A DNA stretch of 64,000 nt from contig CM070546.1 in NCBI GenBank assembly GCA_036346405.1, positions 95,292,955 through 95,356,954 of the forward strand. Direction: 5' to 3'. Source of the DNA: Phyllostachys edulis. Taxonomy: Eukaryota > Streptophyta > Magnoliopsida > Poales > Poaceae. Shown piece after piece: positions 31,358 to 44,008 of this stretch. Under the pieces are notes generated by a model. The model had not been told where the DNA came from, did no database searches, and saw nothing but the letters and a program-made list of their open reading frames with translations. The translations under genes were made by a program, and so were the position numbers. Position 1 is the first letter of the stretch, and the number at the start of each line of letters is the position of its first letter.

Positions 31358-33828
31358 TCCGCACCCCAAAGCCCCCACGCACATCTACTCCGGAGCCCTA
31401 GCGCCGCCACGATTTGAAGAACTAGGATTTCTCCCTGAAGCTCGATTTCTTCGATTCCGCCACTGTCGTTCAAGCCCTACCTCTGTGGACCACACCATCG
31501 TCATCCTCATCGTCGGGACAACCTCATGCACTTCTCCATTGCTCCGGAGCGTCATCAGTGTTCAACCTCGACAAAACCCGAGCTTCGTTCTCCACTCTGG
31601 TTGCAATTCTGGCCAACTCCGTCATTCTCCAGTGTGAATTCAAGTGTCTCCAGGTGCGCAATAGTGAGGACTATCCAATGCGAGCACTCACCGTCGGTGG
31701 ATCGCCGTTGTCAGTCGCGCCCGAGACTCTCACTGGAGTGATGTTGTCATTGGTTCACATGGCTATCCATGTCATCGCTAGATCGGCGCCGCGTCATCTT
31801 TTCATTGAGGTGTTGTCCCGCGTGTCATCCCCATTAGCGCGTACGCGTGGTAGTCTAACCAGCCAGATCTAATCTCCAGTAAACCTAGTCCACCATAGAC
31901 CGTGTCGCTGACTTGTGGGTCCCACATGTCAGAATTTATTTTAATTTCTTTCTCAGCCGAAATTCCAGTGATGACATCATGCTTGCGTCATAATCCTATT
32001 TTCCAGTAGAAAAATAAATCCCGAAATTCCTTTTAGGGTTATTTCTTTAGATTTTGATCTTCCAAAGGTCATATCTTCTTCATCCGAATTCCGTTTGAGC
32101 CCATTCAAATTTCTAAATTCATCTAAATTTGAGATCTATTTATATGAGATTTGTATTTAATTTTTAGAGTTTGTTTTTATCTGTTGTTTATTTGTTTTGT
32201 TTATTTTCTTCATTTGTCAGTAGATGTTGATTCTTCGGGGAACTTTGAAGAAGGAGTGCCTCAAGATCAAGACTAGTACCTAGATCTATTCTAAGGCAAG
32301 TTATACCTTTGATCATGTTGAACCCAGTTTTCAAAATTACTTTGTTTCAAATTAATGCATTTACTTTAAGTATTTATTTAAATACTTTTGGGTTTAGTTA
32401 TTATCCAATTTGTTTATATCCACCCTGTCTATTGTTATGTCATATTCTTTTGTCACCCTAGATTGGTTCTTTATTTAGTTGGTATTATCGTAGCACCAAT
32501 GTGGGTTGGTTAGATATGAGTAGATTGCTTAGCCATGCCACGAGTCATCATTTCATGTGAGTTGCAATTATGAATTTGAGATTATAGAACTTTGTGTTAA
32601 AACTGTGTGCTATGTGTTATTACCTTGTGATAACATGTGTTGCACTTAACCAACAGGGTGGGAATGGATTTAGACTGAGGCAAGAGGTGGACACTAAGTG
32701 ATATGGTGGAGCTCAGTGCGTGGATTTTAAAAAGAATGGTTACTTAGTTAGAATTTTGGAAGTCTTGCCTTGGTTAGTTAAGGACTTAACTTTGTGTGCC
32801 ATTCAACTGGGCCTTCCGTACAACCTCATACCTGATGGGACGGATCTAACTTAGTAGGTTACATAGTCTCAACATTGATTACTCAGGTAGTAGGTTAGGC
32901 TCTGTGTAAGGGTGGAGGTGTGTACTACTAGGTAGATCACATCGCGGGACGGTTCACCGCTTTCCTATCCAACGGTGTGTGTGAGACTAAATTTCTCAGC
33001 GGGTTGGCATCGGCGGTAAAGCACATCGGGAGTGTCAATATTTGAGATGAAGTTTCTGAAAGGTGTTGCTATGATTAGTGCTAGCTACACTAGTTATATC
33101 ATGTGGGTAAAGTGTACAACCTCTCCAGAGTGTTAAACAATCTATTCGAATAGCCTCCTCTGCGGTAATGGACATGCTCGGGGATTTCACACGAGGGTTA
33201 GATTTTCATAAAATACTTGGGAAGGGAGCTATGTGATCTAAGTCATGTGGCTGTGTGAATAATTTATTTAGACTTTGTGTTCTTTATGAAAACAACTGTT
33301 AAATTAATATTGTTTATTTGTTTTACATTACGATTTCATCTAATATTTGTATTCAAATTGCAAATGTTGCATTTATGCAAAAGAACCATAGAAGCCATTC
33401 CTTTGGAATAATCCATCATATATATATTGCATTCTATGGTATGACTTGCGAGTACGGTTGTGTACTCATGCTTGCTATAATCAATCAACAAAAGTGGAGG
33501 AGTCTTCGCCCGCTTTTGAGAAGGAGTTCTACGAAGGTGCTGATCGTTAGGTCTTGATCTTAGTCGGTTGCCTGTGGCGAATTGATGGGATTCTACTGAA
33601 GTTTATTCTGTTTCGCTACTGTTTATTTTATTATTGCCAGCCCTGTGAGGCTTAATAAATGTAAAGGTCAAAATGGTTATTTGTTATTCAAATTACTCAT
33701 TTATGCTATTATTCGTCTTGTGTGGATCGACATTCATCTATGTTGACACTGTGTGCACTAGCGTGATCCTGGACTAGTGCATTATACATAGAGGGTCCAG
33801 AATTGCATTTTTGGGTCCCGACACTAAT

Positions 33829-36440
33829 GAGGGCTCAACTCAGATTGTTCCTCTCCTTTAGGTTATTATTAATTCCTGCATTTTGTTGCTTACTTTTTTA
33901 TGCATGTCTTTACTATTTTTGTTTGCCTATTTTAGATCTCGATCCTAAAGGGAAGAGGAGCAAGAGGAGTTTAGCTAGCCCAGGCAACAATTCTGACAAT
34001 TCTGTTGCCTCGAGAACAAGGCCATGTCACAATCCTTTTGGCTCAAGTAAGAAATCACCTTTGAGCCAGGCCAATCCAACAGAAGTTCGACCTACAGATA
34101 AAATTGTTGTTGATGTTTAGGTTTGTTTGCTCATTGTCCATGCATTTCCTTGTTAATTTGTGTGCAGTGCTGAGATTATCTTTCGTGCCCTTTTTTCTGT
34201 ATTTGCGGGCTCATGTGAACAATAAAGTTGATGCCTTAAATCCTAATTTGCCTCAAGATAATTGTAATGGCTTAGTAAATGACGTGCACGCTCCAGTATC
34301 AAGTAATATGCAGCTTTCAGTACCTGATGTCAAGGTTAGTATTTTGTTTTTCATTTTTTTTTGCTTTTTTCTTATATGTTTTACTCTATGGTATTTAGTT
34401 TTTCTAGTTGCTTCAACGTGTATTGTTTTGTTCTGATGAATTCTCTTGTGATTGTTGACCATATCAATCTTTTTTTTATCAGCCCTGTACGAATCTTAAT
34501 TTGTCAATAAACCATATCGATGCAACAGATTTACCAACTTTGCAAGACCCTTTGACAGTAGAGAAGGTTTGTATTTCTTATATATGGCATTTTAGCTTTT
34601 CAGGGAGATTTTATTTTGGTTTGTGTGATTGAATGTCTTGCTTTACATCTTTTTAATTGGGTTCCCCTTAGGATGCTTCATTCCCAAATTATTTTTCTAC
34701 TGGCAATACCTCATTCAAGCATTTGGAGGAAGAGCACACTACTTCTCATAACACCAAGGTTTTGTTTGTTTTGCTTTTTAAATGTTGCTTGCAACTTTTT
34801 AATTGGTTTTGTTGTAGGTGTAAAATCCGAACACAAGTCAGGGGGTGGACGTCGGCTGTCTGACGGACCATCGTCCATAAGAGTAAAAAATGACATGAGG
34901 ATTTATACAGGTTCGGAGGTCCGAGAGGACCGTCTTATTCCTGTCGGTGAGCCAATGGGGGGTTCCCTCCGGAGAGGGAGCCCCCGAGGGCTCACCAGTT
35001 TGAATATACTTCTTTATTTCTCAAGAGAGCTCCCCCCCCAAATGGGAGATACATAGGGTATTTATAGGCTCTTGGGGCTTGTACAAATGACAGAAATACC
35101 CCTAGGTGAGATAGCTAGCCTAAGAGTACAAGAGAGGGGTATTATAGTCTTTTATAAGCATAACTGTATGTATTGGACTGGTGCACGTGCCTTCTGCAAA
35201 ACGGGTCCCGTTAGAGTGGAGAGTGAATTATTCTTCCAACACGTTTCCTCTAAGGTAATCTTTTCGCTGTCCGCCCATAATTTTTTTATATTTGTATTTT
35301 TTAGGATCTTGCTATTGTGGATGAGAATCTCAGAGATGATAACATTCAGTCAGATAAAACTGCAAGTTTCGATCACATGCTATCTGGTAATGAGGCTACT
35401 AACGTGGATGCTTCATCCTCTGCTCTGAAGGTCTCTTTCTCTCCTTTTTGTAATTTTGAGTTTTGTGGTGCTATGATTTTGAATTCTTGAATTTTGTTTT
35501 AATTTTATTGTGTTGTTTTTTCTCTATAGGGAGCTGAAATTGGTGATGTTGTCAATAATATCAGTCTTATATCTAGTATGCTACTTTAATTCTCCTAGTT
35601 CTATTTATTTTTTCTTTCACTTTCATATTCCTTAATTGAGGTACAAGTAGGTTGTTATTGGGTATGTTTATATGGCGAGTCTATTATTGATATCTTATTA
35701 TCTCATGGATTATTGTGCCTTTGGTATTAATAATGGGAGTCTTATTTGTGGGAGATGACTTTTGCTTTGTTTTTCTGCCTTTGTATTCTAAGAGTTGTTA
35801 TTCATATTTATCATTCATTTTCATGTGGTCTCAATGGTATTCATGCCGCTCCTGTTAGCAATTCGGAATTTCATCGTTCTGCTCCTATGTGTCTTGGTCA
35901 GTATTTGATTAAATTTAGTCTTATTTTCTTTCCCTTTTTTCTTTGTTTCATTCTCTATTGATTTTGATAGGATATGTTTCATGTGTTTGTGTAGGTCAAA
36001 CCTTTTCTGTACCAAATCTTCAACAAATGAAATTGAATTGTAATTTGTGATGTGGGATCATGTTGGTTGATCATTTAGAATAACAGAGTGTTTAAATGAA
36101 TTTAGCAATTATATTGAGGATCATAAGTTATGGGTTCCTGTTGACAACATTTCAAAGACAAGACTTGTAATAATGACTTGGATAGTCTTCCAACTCAGGT
36201 TCATCAACGTTGTCCTAATGAGAATTATAGTCCTATCTAACATATTGATGGCAATCATGTATTTTTGTATATCATGAGGATTGTAGTCCTATCTGACATA
36301 TTGATGACAATCAGGTTTTTTTATATCTTGTTATTTATGATCCTATGTGTTTCAATATTTTTTATTTTGCTAATTTAATTTGTTTTCAGGAGGGCAACAC
36401 ATATCCTCCTTTAAAGCTTGCATCTCTAATAGATCGTACG
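33829..36440 (+). pseudogene. Ulp1-associated transposon gene, 3' part (short exons)
   Basis: A series of short coding-like exons with AT-rich introns: 33829-33870, 33936-34120 (DPKGKRSKRSLASPGNN, ending in a TAG that may be an old CAG before the donor), about 34209-34334, 34483-34566, 34672-34758, 35242-35254, 35305-35430, about 35530-35575, about 35828-35900 and about 36392-36432. Composition is Ser/Asn/Asp-rich, as in the disordered linker of such proteins. No protease catalytic motif was found. Interrupted by the LTR at 34819 and cut off at about 36440 by a copia LTR. Confidence 0.5.
34819..35241 (-). repeat. Small solo LTR (423 bp)
   Basis: On the minus strand it runs TGTTGGAAGAATAATTC ... 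GGATTTTACA with TATA box CCTATAAATA at plus 35059-35068 and a GTATAAATCC phrase near its end. It sits one base after a splice acceptor of the degenerate gene. The flanking 5-mers GTAGG and CGTTT do not match, so the ends may come from recombination between two copies. Confidence 0.72.
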
Positions 36441-36454
36441 TCGTCCATGCTTTG

Positions 36455-36844
36455 TGTGATGAATAAAACCTTATTTTGTGTCCGATGTCTCTACCTCTGA
36501 TGTTCTCAGATGGACGATAGAGCGGAGTTTGTGTACAAACCTAGTGCGTGCTTGTTCATAGTTGATTGTATATGATCGTTAACATGCTCTCGTATGCCTT
36601 GTGATCTGCAGCAATGACCCTAGATCTATATGTGAAAGACTTTTGGAATAGAAGCCACAATCTTCGCCTTCCTTTTCTCATGTATCTATAGCACATATAC
36701 AATGATTACATGGGATGAAATCCCTACTGATCCTTACCATAAATAGCCAGACTACATGCTATACATATCCTCTTAAATATGGTTAGTCCAGATTACAGGA
36801 CATGGCAAATATATTGCCGAACATGGAAAATATATTGCCTAACA
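36455..36844 (-). repeat. Probable 3' LTR of the copia remnant
   Basis: Minus strand reads a purine-rich GACTATAGGGGAGTG, then TGTTAGGCAATATATTTTCC starting at 36844, directly after the RNase H segment. The far end near 36455 is placed only by a TG/CA guess, because the partner LTR is missing. Confidence 0.5.
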
Positions 36845-36884
36845 CTCCCCTATAGTCACAGTGGGAGGAACACAGATGTTGAGA

Positions 36885-38575
36885 CTGTCCTAAAAATCCA
36901 TGAATAGTGAGGACAGCAACCCTTTGGTGAAGATGTCGGCGAACTGTCGTGACGATGGTACGTGAAGAACTCGCACATGTCCTAGGGCAACACAATCACA
37001 AACAAAATGCAAGTCGATCTCGATGTGTTTGCTGCGTTGATGTTGAACGAGGTTCGTTGACATGTATACCGCACTAATGTTGTCACAAAAAAACAACTAT
37101 AGTTGTAGCTAGAGGACATTGAAGCTCCTGAAGTAACTGGTGAACCCAACTGGCTTCGGCGACGGCGTTGGCGTTGGCCAATGCTCGATATTCTGCGTCC
37201 ACGCTGGAACGAGAGACCGTGTGTTGTCATTTGGATGACCAAGACACAAGGTTCTCGCCAAGGAAAACACAGTAGCCGGAGGTGGAGCGTCACGTGTCCG
37301 GGCAGCCTACCCAGTTAGCGTCAGTGTAGGCGATCAGGGCGTTGGCTGATGAGGACATGAGATGAAGACCATGATGTAGTGTGCCCTGGATGTATCGTAG
37401 CACGCGCTTGATTAGCAAGAGATGCCATTCTCATGGGTCATGCATATGGAAACATATTTGCTGCACGACGTAGGCGATGTCAGGACGAGTGAAGATGAGG
37501 TACTGCAGCGCCCTACAAGAATGCGATATTCCGTGGGGTCTACAACTGGAGGGCATGCGTTGGCCGCCAGCTTGGGCAACGTGTCCACTAGCGTGGGCGA
37601 AGACTTGCATGTTGCATGCCAGCCCACTCAATGATCTCTGCGGCGTACTTGGATTGCGATGGAAGAAGGCTGGAGGAGATGCGTGAGATGACAATCCCAA
37701 GAAAGTAATGAAGGTCTCCCATGTCCGTCATTGCAAACTTAGAATTTAGAGCGGCGATGATGCGCTCACCGAGTCGTGTTGATGAAGCCATCAAGACAAT
37801 ATCATCAATGTAGAGAAGAAGAAAGGTCGTACCCAACGTGCTGTGAAGTACAAAGAGAGAGGTATCGAACTTGGAGCAAACGAAGCCGACGGTCTCGATG
37901 TATGCAGCAAAGCGTTAGTACCAGGCGTGGGGAGCTTGTTTTAGGCCATAGAGAGAATGATTCAAGCGGCACACATGGTTTGGCCGTGATGAATCAATGA
38001 ATCTAGTAGGTTGGCGACAAAACACTACCTCAGAGAGAGTCCCATGTAGGAAAGCATTTTTGACGTCGAGTTGATAAATTGCCAACTGTTGGAGAGAGCT
38101 ATGGAAAGAACAATGCAAATTGTAGCTGGTTTGACAACCGGGCTAAAGGTTTCATCAAAATCCACCCCTTGGGCTTGAGAGAAGCCTCGCAAACCCATTG
38201 CGCTTTGTAACATTCAAGGGTGCCATCCAGTTTGAGTTCATGCTGGAAGATCCACTTCCCGGTTACTATGTTTGCATTGGAAGGAGGAGGCACAAGATCC
38301 CAGGTGTTATTTCTCAAGAGAGCTTGGTATTCGGCAACCATAGCTGCGTGCCAGTTGGGATCCTTGAGAGCGTGCTGCGCACCATCTTGGGTATGGGGGA
38401 AGACATGCTGAGAGCAATGGCATGCAGGTTGAGGCGAGCTGGCAGGGGGATGAGGAGGCCAGCTCGACGGTGCGTCTGCATCAGGTGGGCAGGAGGTTGA
38501 TCGTGCATAGCAGGTGCTGCCGCGACAGGCGCTGGAGGTGTCGCGGCAGAGACGGGAGCTACTATCGGGACCCAA
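36885..38575 (-). pseudogene. Ty1/copia pol remnant (RT and RNase H)
   Basis: Minus-strand segments in order. The RT start is at 38480-38230 (ALKDPNWHAAMVAEYQALL, NNTWDLVPPP). Next come QLDVKNAFLHGTLSEVV and LYGLKQAPHAWY at 37920-38080, the catalytic box LLYIDDIVLMAS at about 37790-37820, the MTDMGDLHYFLGI segment, a degraded P-D-I-A-Y-V block near 37500, and RNase H at 36890-37100 (MFFCDNISAVYMSTN, HQRSKHIEIDLHFV, ADIFTKGL). Gag, protease and integrase are absent. Several frameshifts and stops. Closest in style to the Ale/Retrofit group. Confidence 0.85.
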
Positions 38576-39150
38576 AAATACGATTCAGGAACCATCTGTG
38601 TATTCTGAACTAGTCCCAGATCAATAGTTAGCTCACACAGAAAATAGTGATGAAATACCATTCATTTATTCGATTTAACTAAAAGGATCTCAAAGTAACA
38701 AATAATACTAATAACTGGACCTTATGGTCAATGTTTGCTTAACTTGCCGCGTAGGGCTAAAGAAACAAATAAATTGTTGCAGCAAAACGAAAATCTTGAA
38801 ATGGCTAATCAACATGCCCACAGGCAATCGAGTGGAGAACACATCCTAATCCGCAAAACCTTCATGGTACTCCTGGGCAAAGAACTCTTGAGCAGCTTGA
38901 TATTCTTCAACTGAGCAACAATGACGTAAAGCCGTGAGTACATAAAGCACTCAGCAAGTCGTGGGGAAATATATGCAAATAGTATTCATGGAGGCTTGAA
39001 CAAAGATTAGTTGTATGGTTATTTTACATAAAACAACATTGATGATAAATACAATAAATAGATTGAATTGCATAATTCAAAAGAATAATAAATAAATAAA
39101 TAATTTCTTTGAAACAACCAGTGAATTCCCCATTCACTTCTCCAAGACAA
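38563..39150 (-). repeat. LTR fragment of the Tekay-like solo-LTR family
   Basis: Aligns with the first 580 bp (plus orientation) of the LTR at 44009: TATCGGGACCC for TGTCGGGACCC, TCTGTGTATTCT, ATTTATTCGATTTAACTA, GCCCACAGGCAATCGAGTGG. It stops within the CCATTCACTTC block, with the rest missing. Confidence 0.82.
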
Positions 39151-39228
39151 ACCACGGATTTTTTAAATTTTTTTTTTTAAAAAGATAATTACAAAAATAA
39201 ATAGTCGCCCCAAAAAATTACAAAAATA

Positions 39229-39405
39229 TGTCCCTATCACCAGTTCAATTGGCGACAGGAACCTATCGCCAGTTGAACTGGCAACATGAACCCTGTTGAC
39301 CCTTGTCGCTGGTCCAACTACCTGTCGATAGGAAGTTGAACAGTGCTCCTGTCACCAGTTCAACTGGCGACAGGATCCTATCGCTAGTTGAACTGGCGAT
39401 AGGTA
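39229..39405 (+). promoter_or_regulatory. Array of CCAGTTSAACTGG palindromes upstream of a TATA box
   Basis: Five copies, three well preserved, of a 13-nt palindrome CCAGTT-G/C-AACTGG flanked by TATCG and CGAYAGG (about 39238, 39268, 39308, 39353 and 39382). They end 6-10 bp before a TATA box. The flanks extend the dyad (ATCGCCAGTT / AACTGGCGAT). Confidence 0.8.
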
Positions 39406-39410
39406 TCCAG

Positions 39411-39419
39411 CTATAAAAT
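39411..39419 (+). promoter_or_regulatory. TATA box of the PMD gene
   Basis: CTATAAAAT, followed 30-60 bp later by a GA-rich leader and a 5' leader exon that ends at 39567. Confidence 0.65.
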
Positions 39420-40194
39420 CCCCAAAAATCAGTCCATAATTCATTTAAATTCTAGAAAAAAAAACAAGAGAGAGAAGGGGAGGGAGAGAAGAAAGGTAGC
39501 GAAGCTCTGTCAGTTCATCGCAGAGGAGAGATTATCGGAGCATTGAATCTGATCGATCATCTTGCAGGTATATATTTTGAAACTTTGTACATTATGTCAG
39601 AACCTTGTCGGTTAGCAAACAAAAATAGCGATATAGAATTGAGTAGATTAGATAAATGTAGTCAAATTGTGTAGTACATATTTTGAGTTGTGTAGCAGGT
39701 AGTCAGAGCGCAATGTTGGAATCAGAATAATCCCAGCTTTATTTAGCGTGGTAATTATATTATTAATACGGGAATTCTCTTTTAAACTAGAAAAATTGCA
39801 TGACACATTTTAAAATTATAAAAAAAAAATCCGGAGTAGTTGAGTAGGGTCGGAAGAGCAATGAGAATAATTGTAGAAATAGTCAAATTATTTAGTTCGT
39901 CGTACACATGTTATTAATGTTACAGCACTCAAATGATTTGGGATAAATCTGCAGAAATAGGAAGACGCCTATTATAAATTTGTAAAAAATGTATAGAGTA
40001 GCTAAGTAGTGTAATTATTTACTTTCTCATTTGTGCGCGGTAATTATTTTGTTAGTGCCGAAAATACCATTTAAACTAGGAAAATTGCACAACACATCTT
40101 GAAATTGTAAAGAAAATCCGTAGTTGCTACATAGGCTACGTAAAGATGCATGAAAAAAAAATTATGAACTTTGTTTATTGCTACATTTTCAGGT
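39420..40194 (+). other. 5' leader and leader intron of the PMD gene
   Basis: The leader exon ends TTGCAG|GTATAT at 39567. The intron 39568-40192 is AT-rich and ends in ACATTTTCAG. The start codon lies two bases into the next exon. No coding content was seen. Confidence 0.6.
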
Positions 40195-40494
40195 ATGGCG
40201 GACGCAGGCAACTACGAGTTGCTTGACCTGGTGATTGACGCGTATCACCGTAGCCGCCTTAGTACCATGCTCCCCCCGGAAGGCGAGGCGCCGATTGAGC
40301 TTGGCGCGTTCACTGCTATAGAAAAGGTATTCACAGACTGTTCAAAAACGTCATCATAGACGGTTTCGTGAGCCGTCTGAGTATATGGGTCAGCGATACA
40401 TGAGGTCATCACAGACGATTTTCAAACCGTCTGCAATGCATACTTTCACAGACGGTTTGTGGCTGAAACCGTCTGTGATGACTTTTCTCTATAA

Positions 40495-40650
40495 AGCCCC
40501 AAGCAGGGGCTCAATGAGGTTGCCCGTGGATACTGTCTCATCCTTCTCATGCTACGTGGACGACCCCCCGAAAGTGGCTGGGGACTACGAACAATATATA
40601 TATGATGCTGGTTTTAATGGCACAAGCAGCCACTACTTAGAGACTTTATA
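40495..40650 (+). other. Coding-like block inside the CACTA element
   Basis: A short open stretch (LPVDTVSSFSCYVDDPPKVAG) without known family. It may be a captured exon or chance. Confidence 0.25.
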
Positions 40651-40770
40651 GAGAAGAGATTATGAATGAAATGGTAGGACGTACCTGGGACGCAAGAGGT
40701 AGGAGAACTTGACCGACATGAACACAGTTACACAGACAAAGGTGAAATGAATGGCGAGAGACAGCATAAG

Positions 40771-41010
40771 ACTATTAACATCATTACATCACAGAGCAAG
40801 GGGACTATTAATATTAACTAATTATCAATTCAATTTTGGCATAAGACTATTAACATCATTACATCACAGAGCAGGGGACTATTAATATGAACTAATTATC
40901 AATTCAATTTTAGTATAAGACTATTAACATCATTACATCACAGAGCAAAGGGACTATTAACATGAATTAATTATCAATTCAATTTCAGTATAAGACTATT
41001 AACATCATTG
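40771..41010 (+). repeat. 75-bp tandem repeat inside the CACTA element
   Basis: Units at 40771-40845, 40846-40919 and 40920-40994, plus a 16-bp partial copy, each beginning ACTATTAACATCATTACATC and ending GGCATAAG or AGTATAAG. Confidence 0.93.
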
Positions 41011-41726
41011 AGCAGTTCAACAGCAAGACAACAAGACCAAGGGTGTCCAAACCCACCACACCAGTAGTAGCCCTCGGCATCCATCGCAGAGCACTAGCCA
41101 TTTTCATCACAGAGCAAGGGGGTAGAGATAGAGAGGGAGTAAGGTAGGGTGATACCTCAGTATAGCGCAACCACGGCGGCGACCCCACCACCAGCACAAC
41201 CCTCATCTGTCTCCTTCACCTTGCATAAATCACACAAACATCAGGACACAACTTAAGGCTCAATCATAAAAATCAAACTCAACAAAAGACATTAAGCTAA
41301 CAGATCTAGAGGACAATAGAGGGAGGATAGGGAAAGCAAAGCCTGGCCAGGGCCCGAGCGCAGGAGGCCGAGTAGGAGAACCAAGCCATGGCGGCGCAGG
41401 TGACACGCGGGGTGGCGGCATCACCGTAGTTGTGGCACAACCCTAACACTGCACAAGACACTACTATCGTATGAGTGTCTTGTGCAAGTCTGTAGTGGTG
41501 TCACAACCGGCGGCTGAAAGGACGGTCGGGCGGCGACGGCGACGGGTCCCAGGGCGACGGCGACGGGTCAGCAAATGCATTGAGGTGGGGAGGGGAACGG
41601 GCGAGAGTAAATGCGCTAGGGAGTGACGAGTTAGGGCGGGCGCAAACCCTAGTGGCGCTGGGGAGTGACGAGAGTTAGGGCGAGCGTAAACCTAGCGGCT
41701 GGGCTCCTACTAATAAAGAGACTTAT

Positions 41727-41890
41727 CACAGACGGTTCTATTATGGAACCGTCAGTGATAATTATCATAGACGGTTCCATAATGGAACCGTCGGTGATAT
41801 GGGATATATCACGAACGGTTCCATAATAGAACCGTCCGTGATATGTCACATATCACCGACGGTTCCATTATGGAACCGCTCGTGAAATGG
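41727..41890. repeat. Internal array of inverted ACGGTTCCATAATGGAACCGT units
   Basis: Four imperfect hairpins in a row, each with GACGGTTCCAT / ATGGAACCGTC-type arms, alternating with ATATATCAC phrases. They resemble CACTA subterminal repeats but lie in the middle of the element, suggesting a nested CACTA remnant. The tract 41020-41726 is GC-rich non-coding sequence. Confidence 0.75.
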
Positions 41891-42065
41891 TTTTTCTCAA
41901 GTATATTTATCTTGTATATACACTTACATGACATGAAGAAATTACATGTTTATATGTCAATTTTGTCATTTAAATATTGCTGAAAATTTGCTTTAACTAT
42001 ATATACATATATATATCACGATCGGACATATATATATTTAATTAATTTGTTCTCGCTAAACCGTC

Positions 42066-42245
<180 letters not shown>

Positions 42246-42379
42246 ATATAATAAATATAGTAACTTCACCTCCAAACTTTTTTTTTCATTTTGGAATTTT
42301 CATATGGCCAAAAAGCGTGGCGACCGCTACAAAAAGATTTAAAAAAAGTAGAAACATATAAATAAATAAAGTTTTTCTA

Positions 42380-42880
42380 GTGGCGGAGGTAGGCTGCTAT
42401 CTCCATCTTCAATACATCATAGGCGATGGCGTTGGCATCGACGATTCTCGATCATCGTGAACGAAGCTCAAATACGCCCACCCATCGATCGCTCGTCGAG
42501 TGTCTCCCGAAGACCCTCGGACTGTTGAACTAAAAAGAATTGAGCCCATAGGCTCTCTTCCCTTGCTTGAGGTGTCTCGGCCTGGTCGACTCGGTCACCT
42601 GCCGCCTTGATTACGCAGTCCAAGTGACAGCAAGCCTCCTGGAGACCTGCAACATCGTTTTGGAGGATCACATCGATGACGCGGTAAACTCGCCGAAAGT
42701 GGGAGATTACCCAGAAGACGCGGAGGAGGAGGATGTCAAGATGGCAAAAGGTGGCCGTCACCTGCTCCGGCAAATTCTCGACCGACATAGGAGAGAAGAC
42801 ACTTTGTTGAAACAGTGTTCTTCCGCAAAGACAGCTTCAACGTCAATGAGAGAGGTGCTCAGACAAGGCGCTGTGTAGGC
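42380..42880. other. Coding-like segment inside the CACTA element
   Basis: Both strands are open for about 100 codons (minus strand VIDVILQNDVAGLQEACCHL; plus strand DHIDDAVNSPKVGDYPEDAEE). It is compositionally unlike its AT-rich surroundings and could be a captured exon. No family recognised. 42881-43120 is non-coding. Confidence 0.3.
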
Positions 42881-44008
42881 CATCAACGCCATTTACAAGG
42901 AAGAGGTAGCCATTTCTGTTTTTTTTATAAGTATGTGGGGATGATCATCTTCGACGGTGGATGATCCTTTTTATAAAACAAGGTATAAATTCAGAGCGTG
43001 AGATTTAAGAGACGACGGGAGCCGAAGCGGATCGATGTGATGAAGAGACGCATCGGGGAGCTGAAGTGGATGGCGATTTAAGAGACGACGGCGATTTAAG
43101 AAATGCATCGGGCTATAGCGATATTATCACGTATGGTTATAACAAAAACCGCTCGTGATATGTGGTAATATCACAAACGGTTATTGTTAAGAACCGCTCA
43201 GGATGTTTCACGACAGTTCTTTGTTGAAAACCATCGTGATATGTAGAATTATCACATACGGTTATTAACAAGAACCGCTCGTTATACTTCATGAGCGGTT
43301 TCAACATGAACCGTCGTGATATTACCTCTTCACGATGGTTTTAGCACGACCCAAGAATACGACGGTCTCTAAACCAAAACCGTCTATGATTGCATGTAAT
43401 ACAGACGGTTTTGGTCAACTGTTTGTGATGAGGCGTCCAGTATTAGCCTTTTTGTAGTAGTGGCTGCGGCTAAGCACGCCCATCAGGGCATGGAGGCTGC
43501 ACCCAGACTGGGTTCCGAGGTAAATGTAGTTCTGATCTTCATGCACTCGATCGCGGTCTGACTACTTTACATGCAGTCACGTTTGTTCTTAATCGTTTCG
43601 ACACAGGTTGAGAGCGGCAGGCCTCCTTCCACTAGCAAGGATGGTGGAGGCGACGTGGGAGAACGACCAGGACCACAGTCCTGGTCATACGTCTAGGCGT
43701 TTTCCATACGACCGGGCCCTGCTGATGACGCTGGTTGACCGCTGGAGGCCAGAGACGCATACGTTCCACCTTCTGTGAGGGGAGATGGCATACGACCCTT
43801 CAGGACGTCTCCCTCCTGACTGGGTTGCCCCGCACTGGCTTCCCTATGGCGACGTACGACATCCCAGGCACGTGGTGCATGGACCTCCTAGCGAGGTTCC
43901 ACGATGTGCTGCCGCAGGGCAGTAGGTACACAGAGTTCAGCAGCTCGCATGGGCTGATGTTGAGGTGGATCTGCCAGTTCTACATAAGTCTTCGTAACTA
44001 TTGTCCTC

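Larger units (their letters stand above)
29462..33823 (+). repeat. Tekay-like solo LTR with nested hAT element
   Basis: Runs from TGTAACATCCTAA to GGGTCCCGACA with no internal region on either side. The flanking 5-mers CTGAT (29457-29461) and CTAAT (33824-33828) match at four of five, consistent with an aged target duplication. Without the 1150-bp hAT insertion and its duplicated 8 bp it is 3204 bp. It is the same family, opposite orientation, as the solo LTR at 44009-47596. The GC-rich block at 31360-31900 carries chance open frames only. Confidence 0.82.

Noticed and set aside
34814..35246. Target duplication for the small solo LTR
   Set aside because: GTAGG and CGTTT do not match in any register tried.
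37422..38500. Plus-strand frames of 60-100 codons
   Set aside because: Opposite strand of the copia RT/RNase H remnant, which carries the recognisable motifs.
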